DNA of 64,000 nucleotides from CAVWDU01 sp963753815 (GCA_963753815.1 CAVWDU010000006.1:124001-188000); one strand, 5' to 3'. Shown: positions 27,498 to 36,740, numbered from the stretch's first letter. A program made the numbers and translations. The notes: a model not told the origin generated them from the letters alone.

Positions 27498-28381
27498 CGC
27501 GTGGCTGTCTCCAGTGCTCGTATCCTGTCTTCCAGCGGCGGGTGTGAACGCAGTAGCCCCGCCACTCCCTGTTTGACCTGCTCACTGATGCCGAAGGCCG
27601 TCAGCTCTCCCGGAAGGTCTTGTGGCAGTCCCTGTTCCTGCTGCAGGCGGCGCAGGGCGGCGGCCATATCGCGGTTGCTGGTCAGACCTGCACCCGCGGC
27701 GTCGGCCCGGTACTCACGCCACCGCGAGAACCAGAACACGATCATGCTGGCGAGGAACCCCAACAGCAGTTCGGTAACGATGGTCACGGCGAAGTAACCC
27801 AGGCCGTAGCCACGCTCGGTCTTGAACACGACGCGGTCGACGGTGTGGCCGACGATCCGGGCAACGAACATGACGAAGGTGTTGACCACGCCCTGGATGA
27901 GCGCCAGCGTGACCATATCACCATTGGCCACATGGCCGATCTCATGGGCGAGAACCGCACGAATTTCAGCCCTGTCGAATCGCTGCAGCAGCCCGGAACT
28001 GACTGCGACCAGGGCGTCATCCCGCTTCCACCCGGTGGCAAAGGCGTTGGCCGCATCGGATGGGAAGACGCCTACAGTCGGCATGCCGATACCCGCTTCT
28101 CCCGCCAGCTGTGCAACTGTATCCAGCAGCCACTGTTCGTCGCTGTTGGCGGGCTGGTCGATGACCCGTGTACCTGTCGAGCGCTGCGCCATCCATTTCG
28201 ACAACATCAGAGACACCAGCGAGCCGCCGAATCCGAAGAGAGCACAGAACACCAGCAGACTGCCCAGGTTCAGGTCGACGCCGTTTCGCGCCAGCACGCC
28301 CTGCAACCCAAGGATGTTGAACACGATGCTGAGCAGTACCAGCACCGCTATGTTGGTGGCGAGATAAAGCAGAATTCTCAT
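27494..28381 (-). CDS. htpX: Membrane zinc metalloprotease HtpX
   Basis: HtpX is an M48B inner-membrane protease that degrades misfolded membrane proteins alongside FtsH. The 295-residue product has four hydrophobic segments (two N-terminal, two after the active site) and the zinc motif HEIGH at residues 146-150, with a later Glu ligand in REYRADAAGA. Length and layout match the family. It is the first gene of the htpX-DUF1499-protease unit, a grouping that suggests envelope stress control. Confidence 0.96.
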   Translation of the reverse strand: MRILLYLATNIAVLVLLSIVFNILGLQGVLARNGVDLNLGSLLVFCALFGFGGSLVSLMLSKWMAQRSTGTRVIDQPANSDEQWLLDTVAQLAGEAGIGMPTVGVFPSDAANAFATGWKRDDALVAVSSGLLQRFDRAEIRAVLAHEIGHVANGDMVTLALIQGVVNTFVMFVARIVGHTVDRVVFKTERGYGLGYFAVTIVTELLLGFLASMIVFWFSRWREYRADAAGAGLTSNRDMAAALRRLQQEQGLPQDLPGELTAFGISEQVKQGVAGLLRSHPPLEDRIRALETATR

Positions 28382-28520
28382 GGTGGTGAAGGCACCTCTC
28401 TATGGCTGGCGGGCTCAGTCCCGAGATGGAACACCCCTGCGTGATCCATGGGGGCGTTCCCGGCGTTTTCAAGCCGGGGCCGGGTGTGCCGCGGTGCGCG
28501 GGCAGCACATCGGGTTGCGG

Positions 28521-28811
28521 TCAACCCGTCTCCCCGGCCAGTTCCGCGGCGTCACTGCCCGCGACGTCTTCTACGTGTGGCAGTGGAATCTGGCTGGGCT
28601 CTATGCGCGGGAGACCGCGCTCGTCGAGCTCGGCCTCCACGACCTGTCCGCGGAGCAGGACATCCCGGGCGCTGAGTTCGACGAGGGTGTTGACCGCTTC
28701 ATCGCGATGTGTGGCCCGCATCACCGCGCGGGCCTCGCTGCCGTCCACCCAGTGCTTCGATTTGCCCCAGTAATGCCCATGTTGATTGCGAATTACAAAC
28801 ACATCGCTCAT
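28521..28811 (-). CDS. Hypothetical protein, 96 residues
   Basis: A small soluble protein starting MSDVFVIRNQHGHYWGKSK, which resembles short conserved proteins of marine gammaproteobacteria, though I cannot name a family. The ATG at 28811 is taken rather than the adjacent TTG. It lies between the membrane J-protein and htpX genes on the same strand, 139 bases upstream of htpX. It has no membrane segment or signal peptide. Function unknown. Confidence 0.65.
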   Translation of the reverse strand: MSDVFVIRNQHGHYWGKSKHWVDGSEARAVMRATHRDEAVNTLVELSARDVLLRGQVVEAELDERGLPRIEPSQIPLPHVEDVAGSDAAELAGETG

Positions 28812-28879
28812 CAATCCAGGTCTCTCCGTCTGCGAAGTTGCCGCAGTTTAATCACTGCCTGCGGGTAACGCCAGTTTGC

Positions 28880-29608
28880 TCAGCCGAGGAGGAAGTCCTT
28901 GGCCTGGTTGATCTTGGCCGCCAGGTAGTCATTGCCGCCTCGATCGGGGTGAAGCTTCTGGATCAGCGTGCGATGAGCCGCGATGATGGCCGCCTCGTCT
29001 GCGTCTTCATCGAGTCCCAGCACCGCCAGCGCCTCGCTGCGATTCATCGCCCCGCCGCCCTCCGTGCCACCCGAATCCTCGGTCCCGAAATCCGCGGCAC
29101 CAGGGAAACGTTGCTGCAGGTAGCTCTCCAGCAGCTGCAGCGAGTCCTGATCCTCCGCCTGGCAGTAGGCGAACAGCTCCTTGAGTTGGGACCTGTCCAT
29201 CTCGTCGAGGCGCCACTCCTGAAACGTCCCTCGCAGCACTTCGCCCTCGAGCCTGCCGCTGTCGTGATCGAGATGCATGCGCAGGATCTCGGTTTCCACC
29301 GTGGACGTCTGCCCCCCGGCCGGCCCGGAACCCTGGGCAGCCCCGCTGGTCTTCATTGTCGCCAGCATGGGGAAGAGACGGATGAGAGAGGGAGCCAGCT
29401 GGCGCAACAATACCAGCAGGCCGGCAGCCGCCGCGCCTATCCAGTGCATTTTTCCAGCGAGGGTCAGGATCACAACCAGGAATACGGTGAACGCAACGCC
29501 CAGCTTGATGTATTCTCCGCGTCGCTTGTGCGGTGGCACCTGGCGGGCGCGGTTGATCAGCAGGTAGGCAACGGCGATTACCGCCAGCAGCAGTATGAGT
29601 CGGGGCAC
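28880..29608 (-). CDS. Membrane-anchored J-domain protein
   Basis: A 242-residue protein with an N-terminal membrane helix (residues 3-18) and two more hydrophobic stretches at about 35-75, a variable linker, and a C-terminal J domain whose HPD motif falls at residues 220-222. J domains stimulate the ATPase of Hsp70 (DnaK). The C-terminal placement after membrane helices resembles DjlC/TIM14-like J-proteins rather than DnaJ itself. GTG 29608 is 8 bases after the VWA gene stop, so the two are co-transcribed. It probably recruits DnaK to a membrane partner. Confidence 0.85.
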   Translation of the reverse strand: MPRLILLLAVIAVAYLLINRARQVPPHKRRGEYIKLGVAFTVFLVVILTLAGKMHWIGAAAAGLLVLLRQLAPSLIRLFPMLATMKTSGAAQGSGPAGGQTSTVETEILRMHLDHDSGRLEGEVLRGTFQEWRLDEMDRSQLKELFAYCQAEDQDSLQLLESYLQQRFPGAADFGTEDSGGTEGGGAMNRSEALAVLGLDEDADEAAIIAAHRTLIQKLHPDRGGNDYLAAKINQAKDFLLG

Positions 29609-29616
29609 GCTGGTTC

Positions 29617-30303
29617 TCAGTTCCGGAGTTGTTGAAGGAGCAGTTTATCACTGTCGCGACTGCCGTGTTCGAGCGCCTGTCGCCCCCCGGCCACATACTT
29701 TGCCACCGCGCCCAGCAGCGCCGCCAGCGTGTCCGCGCTGTTGCTGTCGAAGCGGGCGTAGGCGCCGCCGCTGAGCCGCGCCATATCCTTAAAGCAGCTC
29801 TCGACGCCGGGATGGCTGCCCTCCTGAAAAAGGAATAACGGGAGTCTGCTCAGCCCGCAGCGACCGGCCAGGTCACAGAGCCGGTCGGCGCCTTCCTCCA
29901 TCGCATCGCCGATGAACACAACCGCCCGTACGGTCGCATTGCTGTTCTCCTTCAGTGCGTGCTGGAGCAGGCGGGCGATCTGGGTCTGGCCGCCGCGACA
30001 TTCCACTGTGGACATCTGGCTGCGCAGGGCGTCGCTGTCGGTGTGCCAGGCGCTCGAATAAAATTCGTTAAAGCCGCGGTAGTACGCGAGCTGGACAGCG
30101 AGACTGCCGAGTTTGCGTGTCTCGCGGAACATTTGTTGCTGCAGGTGGCAGGCTATGTCCCAGGTTGGCTGTCGGCTGGCGGTCGCGTCTATCGCAAACA
30201 ACAGTCTCGGCTGTTTCCCCACGACAGTGCTGATGGCCCTGCTTTTCTGCAGGAATACATCGATGTCACGGCTGGAGGATCGGCGGGTGGGGAGTTTTGC
30301 CAT
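29617..30303 (-). CDS. VWA-like domain protein
   Basis: A 228-residue soluble protein with a von Willebrand A-like fold. The metal-site segment LLFAIDATAS (Asp39-x-Thr41-x-Ser43) is a variant of DxSxS, and the later FIGDAME and FQEGSHPG segments fit the Rossmann-like sheet. VWA domains commonly act as protein-interaction modules in chaperone or AAA complexes. It lies between a 61-residue gene (17-base gap) and the J-protein gene (8-base gap), suggesting a small three-gene operon with a joint proteostasis role. That role is inferred from context only. Confidence 0.78.
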   Translation of the reverse strand: MAKLPTRRSSSRDIDVFLQKSRAISTVVGKQPRLLFAIDATASRQPTWDIACHLQQQMFRETRKLGSLAVQLAYYRGFNEFYSSAWHTDSDALRSQMSTVECRGGQTQIARLLQHALKENSNATVRAVVFIGDAMEEGADRLCDLAGRCGLSRLPLFLFQEGSHPGVESCFKDMARLSGGAYARFDSNSADTLAALLGAVAKYVAGGRQALEHGSRDSDKLLLQQLRN

Positions 30304-30320
30304 CGCTCACCGGGACCGGG

Positions 30321-30506
30321 TCACGAACCGTCGACCAGTTTGCCCAATCGCTCGAGTTCGGACAGGTAGTCCCGCCGGGTCGCCAGCTCGGAAATGGCTT
30401 CACGCCTCTGGGCCTCGGTGATCTCTTCCGACGTTTGCAGGCTGACAAGTTCCCAGAGCTTGCGGCTGCACAGTTCGCGAGGGTCGAAGTGGTTCAGGTT
30501 GTTCAT
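30321..30506 (-). CDS. Small helical protein, 61 residues
   Basis: First gene of the small-protein/VWA/J-protein operon. The sequence is charged and helical (EEITEAQRREAISELATRRDYLSELERLG), with no signal peptide. The ATG at 30506 is clear and the spacing to the VWA gene is 17 bases. I do not recognise a family; the close linkage suggests it works with the VWA protein. The divergent upstream region (30507-30781) is shared with msrA. Confidence 0.65.
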   Translation of the reverse strand: MNNLNHFDPRELCSRKLWELVSLQTSEEITEAQRREAISELATRRDYLSELERLGKLVDGS

Positions 30507-30781
30507 AGTCTTTTCAGTTCGTTCCAGTTCGGGGTCGGATGTAAGCTTGTGTTGCTACCCGATTCAGTATGGCGTCTCAATATGACACTCGTGTGTTCGT
30601 AAGGTTCATTACGGAGTGTTTTCAACAGCTTACCCGCTGTACAGCGTCTAAAGCAAATGGGCAGGACCGGGACGCGGGCCTGCAGGCCCGATAGGTCTCG
30701 ACGCGCTCTAACCCGAACCGGCCCGCGCAACGTACAGTCACTCGGGTATAATCAAGCTGACCAGACGAGGCAGAATTTGCG

Positions 30782-31441
30782 ATGAAACTGTTTGACCTGC
30801 GCAAGAAACACCAGCTACCGAGTGCGGCGTCAGCCCTGCCGGGGCGGGACCAGCCGATGCCGGTGTCGGATGGACACTTCGTGAATGGGAACCCACTGCA
30901 GGGTCCGTTCCCGTCACCACTGCAATCCGCTGTCTTCGGCATGGGTTGCTTCTGGGGCGTCGAGCGGAAATTCTGGCAGCAGGAGGGGGTGTATACCACC
31001 GCTGCAGGGTACGCCGGCGGTGTGACACCCAATCCGACCTATCAGGAGGTCTGTTCGGGCAATACCGGGCATACCGAGGCTGTGCTGGTGGTATTTGCCC
31101 CGGAGAGGATTAGCTACGACCAACTCTTGACGCTGTTCTGGGAGGGCCACGACCCCACCCAGGGTATGCGTCAGGGCAATGACCTGGGAACCCAGTATCG
31201 CTCTGCGATCTATACGTTTGGCGAAGAGCAGCTGCGCGAGGCGGAGGCGAGCAAACAGCAGTTTCAGCGCGCACTGGATGCGGCCGGCTTTGGCGCGATC
31301 ACTACGGAAATTCTCCCCGCGCCCGCGTTTTATTATGCCGAAGACTACCATCAGCAGTATCTCGCCAAGAACCCCGGTGGCTACTGCGGGCTGGGTGGTA
31401 CTGGCGTGAGCTGCCCGGTCGGGGTGGCGACGCAGGGATAA
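30782..31441 (+). CDS. msrA: Peptide-methionine (S)-S-oxide reductase
   Basis: MsrA repairs oxidised methionine residues. The 219-residue product has the active-site GCFWG at residues 55-59 (Cys56), the GYAGG segment, and the C-terminal CGLGGTGVSCP with resolving cysteines. It has the E. coli-type N-terminal extension (MKLFDLRKKHQLP) of about 45 residues. A TATAAT hexamer at 30747-30752, about 30 bases before the ATG, may be its -10 element, though I see no matching -35. dinB follows 25 bases downstream. Confidence 0.95.
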   Translation: MKLFDLRKKHQLPSAASALPGRDQPMPVSDGHFVNGNPLQGPFPSPLQSAVFGMGCFWGVERKFWQQEGVYTTAAGYAGGVTPNPTYQEVCSGNTGHTEAVLVVFAPERISYDQLLTLFWEGHDPTQGMRQGNDLGTQYRSAIYTFGEEQLREAEASKQQFQRALDAAGFGAITTEILPAPAFYYAEDYHQQYLAKNPGGYCGLGGTGVSCPVGVATQG

Positions 31442-31466
31442 ACCGGCGGCGCGGACGGAGACCACG

Positions 31467-32559
31467 GTGTCGGCGCGCAAGATCGTGACACATCGACGCG
31501 GATTCTTTTTACGCATCGGTCGAGCGACGAGAAAATCCCGCGCTGTTGCAGGTCCCCCTTGCTGTTGGCGGACGGTCGGACCGGCGCGGCGTGATCGCCG
31601 CGGCGAGCTACGAGGCGCGACAATTTGGTGTCCGTTCGGCAATGGCCTCTTCCCGGGCGCAGATGCTCTGCCCCGATCTGGTGATTGTTCGGCCGCGTTT
31701 CGAGTTGTACCGCGAGGTGTCGTTGGCGATGCGCGATATCTTTGCGGACTACACCGACCGGATCGAGCCTCTCTCGCTTGATGAAGCCTACCTCGACCTC
31801 AGTCTCAGTCGCCGGCTGGACGGCAGTGCGACGCTGGTGGCCCGGGAAATCCGGGAGCGTGTTCGTTCCGAGCTTGGCATCACTGTCTCCGCCGGGGTGG
31901 CCCCGAACAAGTTTTTGGCGAAGGTGGCCAGTGACTGGCGCAAGCCGGACGGGCTGTTCACGATTCCTCCGGACTCTGTCGGCAGCTTCGTGCTCGCGCT
32001 GCCGGTGGACCGCATCAACGGTGTCGGCCGGGTCACCGCGCGAAAGCTGCATGGAATGGGTGTGAAGACATGCGGCGACCTGCAGACGCTGTCCCTGCAG
32101 GTGCTGGTCAAGCGGTTTGGCAAGTATGGCCGACGTCTCTACGATGTTTGCCGTGGTCATGACGACAGGCCGGTGCAGCCCAATCGGGTACGCAAGTCAA
32201 TCAGCGTCGAGCGCACCTTTGCCGAGGACATCCCCGAGCTGCCGGCGATGGCATCGGCACTGGAGGAGCTGTTGGGTGAGCTGCAGCGTCGTTTCGCGCG
32301 GATAGAGCGTGACTACTACCCGGCCAAGCGCTTCATCAAAATCAAGTTTCACGATTTCAGCCAGACCACGCTGGAAGAGGTGCTGCCCGACAGCGGCGAA
32401 TGCTGGCATCGCGCCGGGCAATTCCAGCATCTGCTCGGTTCCGCCTGGCCCCGAGGTGCCAGACCGGTCCGCCTGTTGGGTGTGGGGCTGCGCCTGAATC
32501 CCGTGTCTGGCGGTGACAGTGACCAACTCTCGCTATTCGATGAGAGCCCGGACCGCTAG
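31467..32559 (+). CDS. dinB: DNA polymerase IV with apparent N-terminal frameshift
   Basis: Y-family translesion polymerase, about 363 residues if repaired. GTG 31467 has CGGAG 6 bases upstream and encodes MSARKIV. An extra base at 31488 then shifts the frame; from 31489 the sequence reads HIDADSFYASVERRENPALL, the expected palm start with the catalytic Asp, and continues without stops to 32559. The second acidic pair SLDEAYLD is intact, as are the helix-hairpin-helix and little-finger domains and a C-terminal QLSLFD clamp-binding motif. In the downstream frame TGA sits directly before 31489, so as written the full protein cannot be made. A shorter product from TTG 31546 would lack the first catalytic Asp. 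Its 3' end overlaps the CBS gene convergently. Confidence 0.88.
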
Positions 32560-33035
32560 ACGGGGCTGTCGCCCTCTTCGGGGCCTGCGAAACTGAGGGG
32601 TTCCGGCTCACTGGACTCGAGTTGCTCCATCAGGTTGATGGCGACCTCGACGAAATCGGCATCGGTGATGATGCCAACCAGCTTACCGTCACGCAGTACG
32701 GGCAGGCATCCCAGTTTGTGTTGCTGCAGGTGTAGCGCGGTGCCCCGCAGACTGGCGCGTTCGTCGACCGTCTGCGCGGGAGAGCTCATGATGGTGGACA
32801 GCGCAATGTCATCATTATTGCGCTGAACGACCTTTGTGGCAGCGTTGAGTACGTGGGAATCCGTCGCTGCGAGCACATCCCGCTGCGATACCACCCCCGC
32901 GACCACACCGTTGCCGGTCACAACCGGGATGTGGCGCACGTGATGCTGTGCCATGAGGGCGCGGGCGTCGGCGAGGCTGTCCTCCGGCCCGAGTGTGTAG
33001 GGCTCACGGGTCATGATTTCTGCGACTGTCAGCAT
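32556..33035 (-). CDS. CBS-pair domain protein
   Basis: A 159-residue soluble protein made of two CBS domains (about residues 7-60 and 75-135), starting MLTVAEIMTREPYTLGPED and containing HVRHIPVV and GCLPVLRDGKLVGIIT. CBS pairs bind adenine nucleotides and usually act as regulatory sensors. There is no attached enzyme domain, so it is a stand-alone regulator of unknown target. It converges with dinB, overlapping its stop by 4 bases. It is not close enough to rsmE (148 bases) to claim an operon. Confidence 0.88.
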   Translation of the reverse strand: MLTVAEIMTREPYTLGPEDSLADARALMAQHHVRHIPVVTGNGVVAGVVSQRDVLAATDSHVLNAATKVVQRNNDDIALSTIMSSPAQTVDERASLRGTALHLQQHKLGCLPVLRDGKLVGIITDADFVEVAINLMEQLESSEPEPLSFAGPEEGDSPV

Positions 33036-33183
33036 GCTCTGTTCTCCCGTACGTACTATTTTCCACCCGGAGGTGGGATCGCGGGTCCAGAGCTAAAGCT
33101 AATGCGGCTATTCCACCGCTGCCATGATCATCGTCAAAGAAATGGCGCCCGGACTGTACGCCAGCGCTGGAGCGGCGGCCGTA

Positions 33184-34026
33184 TCAGGTCAGGCGGCCCA
33201 GTGCGAACGCGATCGCCGTCTCCACCCTGAGTATCCTCGGTCCCAGTGACACCGGCTTGCAGCCGGCCTGCCGCAGTTTGTCGACCTCATAGGGAATGAA
33301 CCCGCCTTCGGGCCCGATGACCAGCAGGGTGTCGCCCCGCAACGCCCGGGGGCAGGGCGGGTGGTCCCCGGGTTGAGCCAGCAGCGGCGTCTGGCCGGCG
33401 AGCATATCCGGTAACCGGTCCTCGACGAAGGGCTTGAAACGACGGTGGCAAGAGACGTCGGGCAGAACGGTGTCACCCGCCTGCTCGAGCCCGAGCAGCA
33501 GGGTTTCCTCAAGGGTTGTCGATTGCACTGCCGGTGATTGCCAAAAGCTCTTCTCGACCCGAAAGCTGTTGATCAGATGCACTTCACGCACCCCCGTTTC
33601 CGCCGCACTGCGCAGGATGCGCCGAAGCATCTTGGGCCTGGGGAGTGCCAGTATGAGCGTGAGAGGTAGCTTGTCTGGCGGCTGACGATGCAGTGTTACA
33701 GACAGCGTCGCGGTGCTTTCATCCAGCGCCAACAGCTGTCCCTCGCCCACAGCGCCCCCGACCAGCCCGACCCGGATAAAGTCACCCACGGCCGCGCCAA
33801 GTACTTCCCGGAGGTGTCGCGTCCGCCGGCCCCGGACGACAACCAGCCCCGAGTGGAAGGTGGTCGTATCCGGCGCGGAGGGGGGGCCGACCTCAGGGCG
33901 ATTAAGGTTTATTCTGTCCCGGTCTGGCGCGACCCGGTCTGGCGCGACCCGGTCTGGAGGAACCCGCCCCGTCGAAACCCGTTCCGCGGACACAATGTCC
34001 TCTGCGCTGAACAGCAGCAGGTTCAC
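33184..34026 (-). CDS. rsmE: 16S rRNA m3U1498 methyltransferase
   Basis: RsmE methylates N3 of U1498 in 16S rRNA with S-adenosylmethionine, using a SPOUT fold. The 280-residue product contains the cofactor knot segments VIGPEGGF and LGPRILRVETA near the C-terminus, and the helix LPRPKMLRRILRSAAETGV. It is longer than the usual ~245 residues because of an insertion at about residues 16-52, which includes a PDRVA repeat encoded by a 15-bp tandem array. The start is GTG 34026, 6 bases after the rimO stop, so rimO and rsmE are co-transcribed. Confidence 0.92.
   Translation of the reverse strand: MNLLLFSAEDIVSAERVSTGRVPPDRVAPDRVAPDRDRINLNRPEVGPPSAPDTTTFHSGLVVVRGRRTRHLREVLGAAVGDFIRVGLVGGAVGEGQLLALDESTATLSVTLHRQPPDKLPLTLILALPRPKMLRRILRSAAETGVREVHLINSFRVEKSFWQSPAVQSTTLEETLLLGLEQAGDTVLPDVSCHRRFKPFVEDRLPDMLAGQTPLLAQPGDHPPCPRALRGDTLLVIGPEGGFIPYEVDKLRQAGCKPVSLGPRILRVETAIAFALGRLT
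33921..33980 (-). repeat. 15-bp coding tandem repeat inside rsmE
   Basis: On the + strand GGTCTGGCGCGACCC occurs at 33921-33935 and 33936-33950, then GGTCTGGAGGAACCC at 33951-33965 and a degenerate copy at 33966-33980. Read on the coding strand it gives PDRVA-type pentapeptides in the N-terminal insertion of RsmE. Unit length preserves the frame. Confidence 0.9.
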
Positions 34027-34032
34027 GCGGCG

Positions 34033-35358
34033 CTACCCGGCCCACAGGTCGTACTCGTCGGCGGCCGTTACCTCGGCCTCAACCAGGTCTCCCGGATGAA
34101 GACCGGCGGCGCCGTCCAGGTAGACCTTGCCGTCGATGTCTGGCGCGTCGGCGGCCGATCGACCCACAGCCCCTGCATCATTGATTTCGTCGACCAGTAT
34201 CTCGATGGTCCGGCCGACCCTGGCCTGAAGTTTTTCGGCACTGATGTCCTGTTGCAGCGCCATGAACCGTTCCCACCGCTCCTGCTTGACGGCGTCGGGC
34301 ACCGAGTCGGGCAGGGCGTTGGCGGCAGCGCCTGCGACCGGGGAATACTGGAAACAGCCCACCCGATCCAGTTGAGCCTCCTGCAGAAACTCGAGCAGCG
34401 TGTCAAACTCCGCTTCAGTCTCACCGGGGAAACCGACAATAAAAGTACTGCGCAGGGTAATATCGGGACAGATCGACCGCCACGCACGGATTCGGTCCAG
34501 CGACTTTTCCGCCGCCGCCGGTCGCCGCATTCGCCGCAGCACGTCGGGGCTGCCGTGCTGGAACGGGATATCGAGATAGGGAAGAATCCTGCCGTCGGCC
34601 ATGAGCGGTACGACCTTATCGACGTGCGGGTAGGGGTACACGTAGTGCAGACGTACCCAGACCCCGAATTCCGCCAGACCCTCGCACAACTCCTGCAGGC
34701 GGGTTTTCATCGGTCGCCCGTTCCAGAAGCCGGTACGGTACTTGAGATCGATGCCGTAGGCGCTGGTGTCCTGGGAGATGACCAGCAATTCCCGCACCCC
34801 CGATCGGACCAGGCGCTCAGCTTCTTCCATCACCTCACCGATCGGGCGGCTCACCAGGTCGCCGCGCATGGAGGGGATGATGCAGAAACTGCAGCGGTGA
34901 TTACAGCCCTCGGAAATTTTCAGGTAAGCGTAGTGACGGGGTGTGAGCTTGACTCCCTGCGGGGGCACGAGGTCGACAAACGGGTCGTGGGTAACGGGTG
35001 GGGGTGCCCACTCGTGAACTGCACTGACGACTTCCTCGTAAGCCGCGGGCCCGGTTACGCTGAGGACGCTGGGGTGCAGTTCTCGGATTGCGCGGGCATC
35101 GTCTCCCTTGCCCATGCAGCCTGTCACTATCACCCTGCCGTTTTCGCTCAGGGCTTCGCCTATCGCCTCCAGCGATTCGCGTTTTGCGCTGTCTATAAAA
35201 CCGCAGGTGTTGACCACAACCACGTCCGCGTCTTCGTAGCTCGGTACGATATCGTAGCCATCCATCTTCAACTGGGTCAGGATGCGTTCAGAATCCACCA
35301 GGGCCTTGGGGCAGCCGAGGCTGACAAACCCTACGTTTTTCTTGCCTGAATCAGTCAT
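34033..35358 (-). CDS. rimO: Ribosomal protein S12 methylthiotransferase RimO
   Basis: RimO adds a methylthio group to Asp of ribosomal protein S12. The 441-residue product has the MTTase N-terminal cluster cysteines (Cys16, Cys52, Cys81), the radical-SAM motif CNHRCSFC (Cys152, Cys156, Cys159) and a C-terminal TRAM domain ending at DEYDLWAG. ATG 35358 (MTDSGKKNVGFVSLGCPKA) is the family-like start; the open frame runs further upstream to 35472 without conserved sequence. It precedes rsmE by 6 bases. Confidence 0.95.
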   Translation of the reverse strand: MTDSGKKNVGFVSLGCPKALVDSERILTQLKMDGYDIVPSYEDADVVVVNTCGFIDSAKRESLEAIGEALSENGRVIVTGCMGKGDDARAIRELHPSVLSVTGPAAYEEVVSAVHEWAPPPVTHDPFVDLVPPQGVKLTPRHYAYLKISEGCNHRCSFCIIPSMRGDLVSRPIGEVMEEAERLVRSGVRELLVISQDTSAYGIDLKYRTGFWNGRPMKTRLQELCEGLAEFGVWVRLHYVYPYPHVDKVVPLMADGRILPYLDIPFQHGSPDVLRRMRRPAAAEKSLDRIRAWRSICPDITLRSTFIVGFPGETEAEFDTLLEFLQEAQLDRVGCFQYSPVAGAAANALPDSVPDAVKQERWERFMALQQDISAEKLQARVGRTIEILVDEINDAGAVGRSAADAPDIDGKVYLDGAAGLHPGDLVEAEVTAADEYDLWAG

Positions 35359-35629
35359 ACCGTGCGGGTTTCCATTACTGGCTACGGGGCCACTGCGAGC
35401 ATGCGCATACACTGGCCGCTGCCAAACCCGGGGATCATACCGCATGCGTCGCCGATATTCAGTTTCGGGCAAATGGCGCCCTGCCGTCCGCGGGCGACTG
35501 CATACCGGTCATTCGTCGACGGCGGCTCTCGCTCTGTCGTAATCGGGTAACCCGGACCGTGTGCCCGGGTCATAATGGTCACGGTCGTTTAACCAGCAAC
35601 GAGGGGCCCCGGAATTCGGGGTTATTCGA

Positions 35630-35842
35630 ATGAGTCTACATATACGCAAGCCAATCAGGGTAGCCCGGCACGGCGGTGCCACGGCGGTGGCTTTTTGCCT
35701 GCTCAGTGCAATTGCCAGCGTGACCGGTAGCGGTATCGGTGAGCATGCGGGTTCGGGAGCGGAGCACGCCATCGAGGCAGAGTCGCCGCGAGTCGATACC
35801 CCGGAGGAAGCGCTGCCAACACTGTTGTGCCGGTTTGCCTGA
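35630..35842 (+). CDS. Possible small secreted protein, 70 residues
   Basis: An open frame with a basic N-terminus (MSLHIRKPIRVARHGG), a hydrophobic stretch (ATAVAFCLLSAIASVTGSG) that could be a signal peptide, and an acidic tail. GGGG lies about 10 bases before the ATG. It stands alone between rimO (divergent) and the two-helix membrane protein. No family is recognised. It could be a chance frame, hence the low confidence. Confidence 0.35.
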   Translation: MSLHIRKPIRVARHGGATAVAFCLLSAIASVTGSGIGEHAGSGAEHAIEAESPRVDTPEEALPTLLCRFA

Positions 35843-35978
35843 AATTCCCGCAGGGCAGCGCCTGAAGTGTCCAGCGCGGGGCGGCCTATCCGCTTGCGCC
35901 GCCGGCTGAGGACTATGGCCGTGACCAGCGCTACGGGCCTTGCTCTGGACGCTTCAGAGCTCCGCTGAGCGAACCGGG

Positions 35979-36509
35979 CTAGGCAGGCGCCATGTCCGCA
36001 TCTGGCGCCGCGGTCCGGTGCGTGTCAGAGGGCTGCCAGCCCGCCGCCAATTCGGCATCACTGGGATAATACAGTTCGTTCTCCAAACTGTTCGCGGCGG
36101 TTATAAACGGCGTCAGGTCGACAACTTCACCGTCTGCGAGCGTTACCAGCGCGCTGTCTGATGCTCCCTTGATGACATGGCATAATCCGTAGCTGGCGAA
36201 CAAGGCCGCGATCTGGCGATCCGCCCGTTTCACACGGGACTGGCTGGCGAAGGCGGCAACGAGCGGCAAGGTCGTCAGGGCAGCGATGAACGCCAGCAGG
36301 GCGCAGGCCAGGCGGGTACCGGAGAGTTCGGACGGCCAGATAATCTCGCTGACGACGGCGGCCCAGAGCAGCAGGCCACAGGCAGCCGTCACCAGCCAGT
36401 CTCGGTAGTCCGCAACAATCTGACGCCAGTGTTGATACCTGGCGCGGTGCAGGTTGATGAGCAGGCCTATCTCAGCCGCTGTCTCGGCGTTGTAGGGTGA
36501 CCGGGGCAT
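35979..36509 (-). CDS. Hypothetical membrane protein, 176 residues
   Basis: A protein with two membrane helices (about residues 38-58 and 66-90) and a soluble C-terminal half containing LADGEVVDLTPFI. The N-terminal part before the helices is cytosolic by charge. ATG 36509 is clear. I do not recognise a family. It lies downstream of and on the same strand as the DUF2244 gene but 231 bases away, so co-transcription is uncertain. Confidence 0.65.
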   Translation of the reverse strand: MPRSPYNAETAAEIGLLINLHRARYQHWRQIVADYRDWLVTAACGLLLWAAVVSEIIWPSELSGTRLACALLAFIAALTTLPLVAAFASQSRVKRADRQIAALFASYGLCHVIKGASDSALVTLADGEVVDLTPFITAANSLENELYYPSDAELAAGWQPSDTHRTAAPDADMAPA

Positions 36510-36740
36510 GATAATCTCCGCCTTGGGTGCGCAACGTACAGATTATCGTCGAGGAGGTTGCCCGGCCCAGCGATAACTGGACTTTTAGGCAGAAAACGGC
36601 CATCGCCGCAGTGGCGTCTCTGTGCCCGTGTCAGGAGCCGGCTGCGGCACCGGGTGCGGTTACGCCCCGTGTGGTTTCGCCTGCACGCTGGCGGGTGTGT
36701 CGTGCCCCGGCCCAAAGGTGGGGGGGCTAGGTGCTCCCGG

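Noticed and set aside
31467..31546. Programmed +1 frameshifting in dinB
   Set aside because: The TGA at the junction is in the downstream frame, not the initiating frame, so it is not prfB-like; other conserved genes in the window also show single-base breaks, making an indel error or mutation simpler.
33688..35349. A 553-residue open frame on the + strand across rsmE and rimO
   Set aside because: It is the antisense shadow of two well-recognised minus-strand genes; long antisense frames are common at this GC content and it has no family-like motif.
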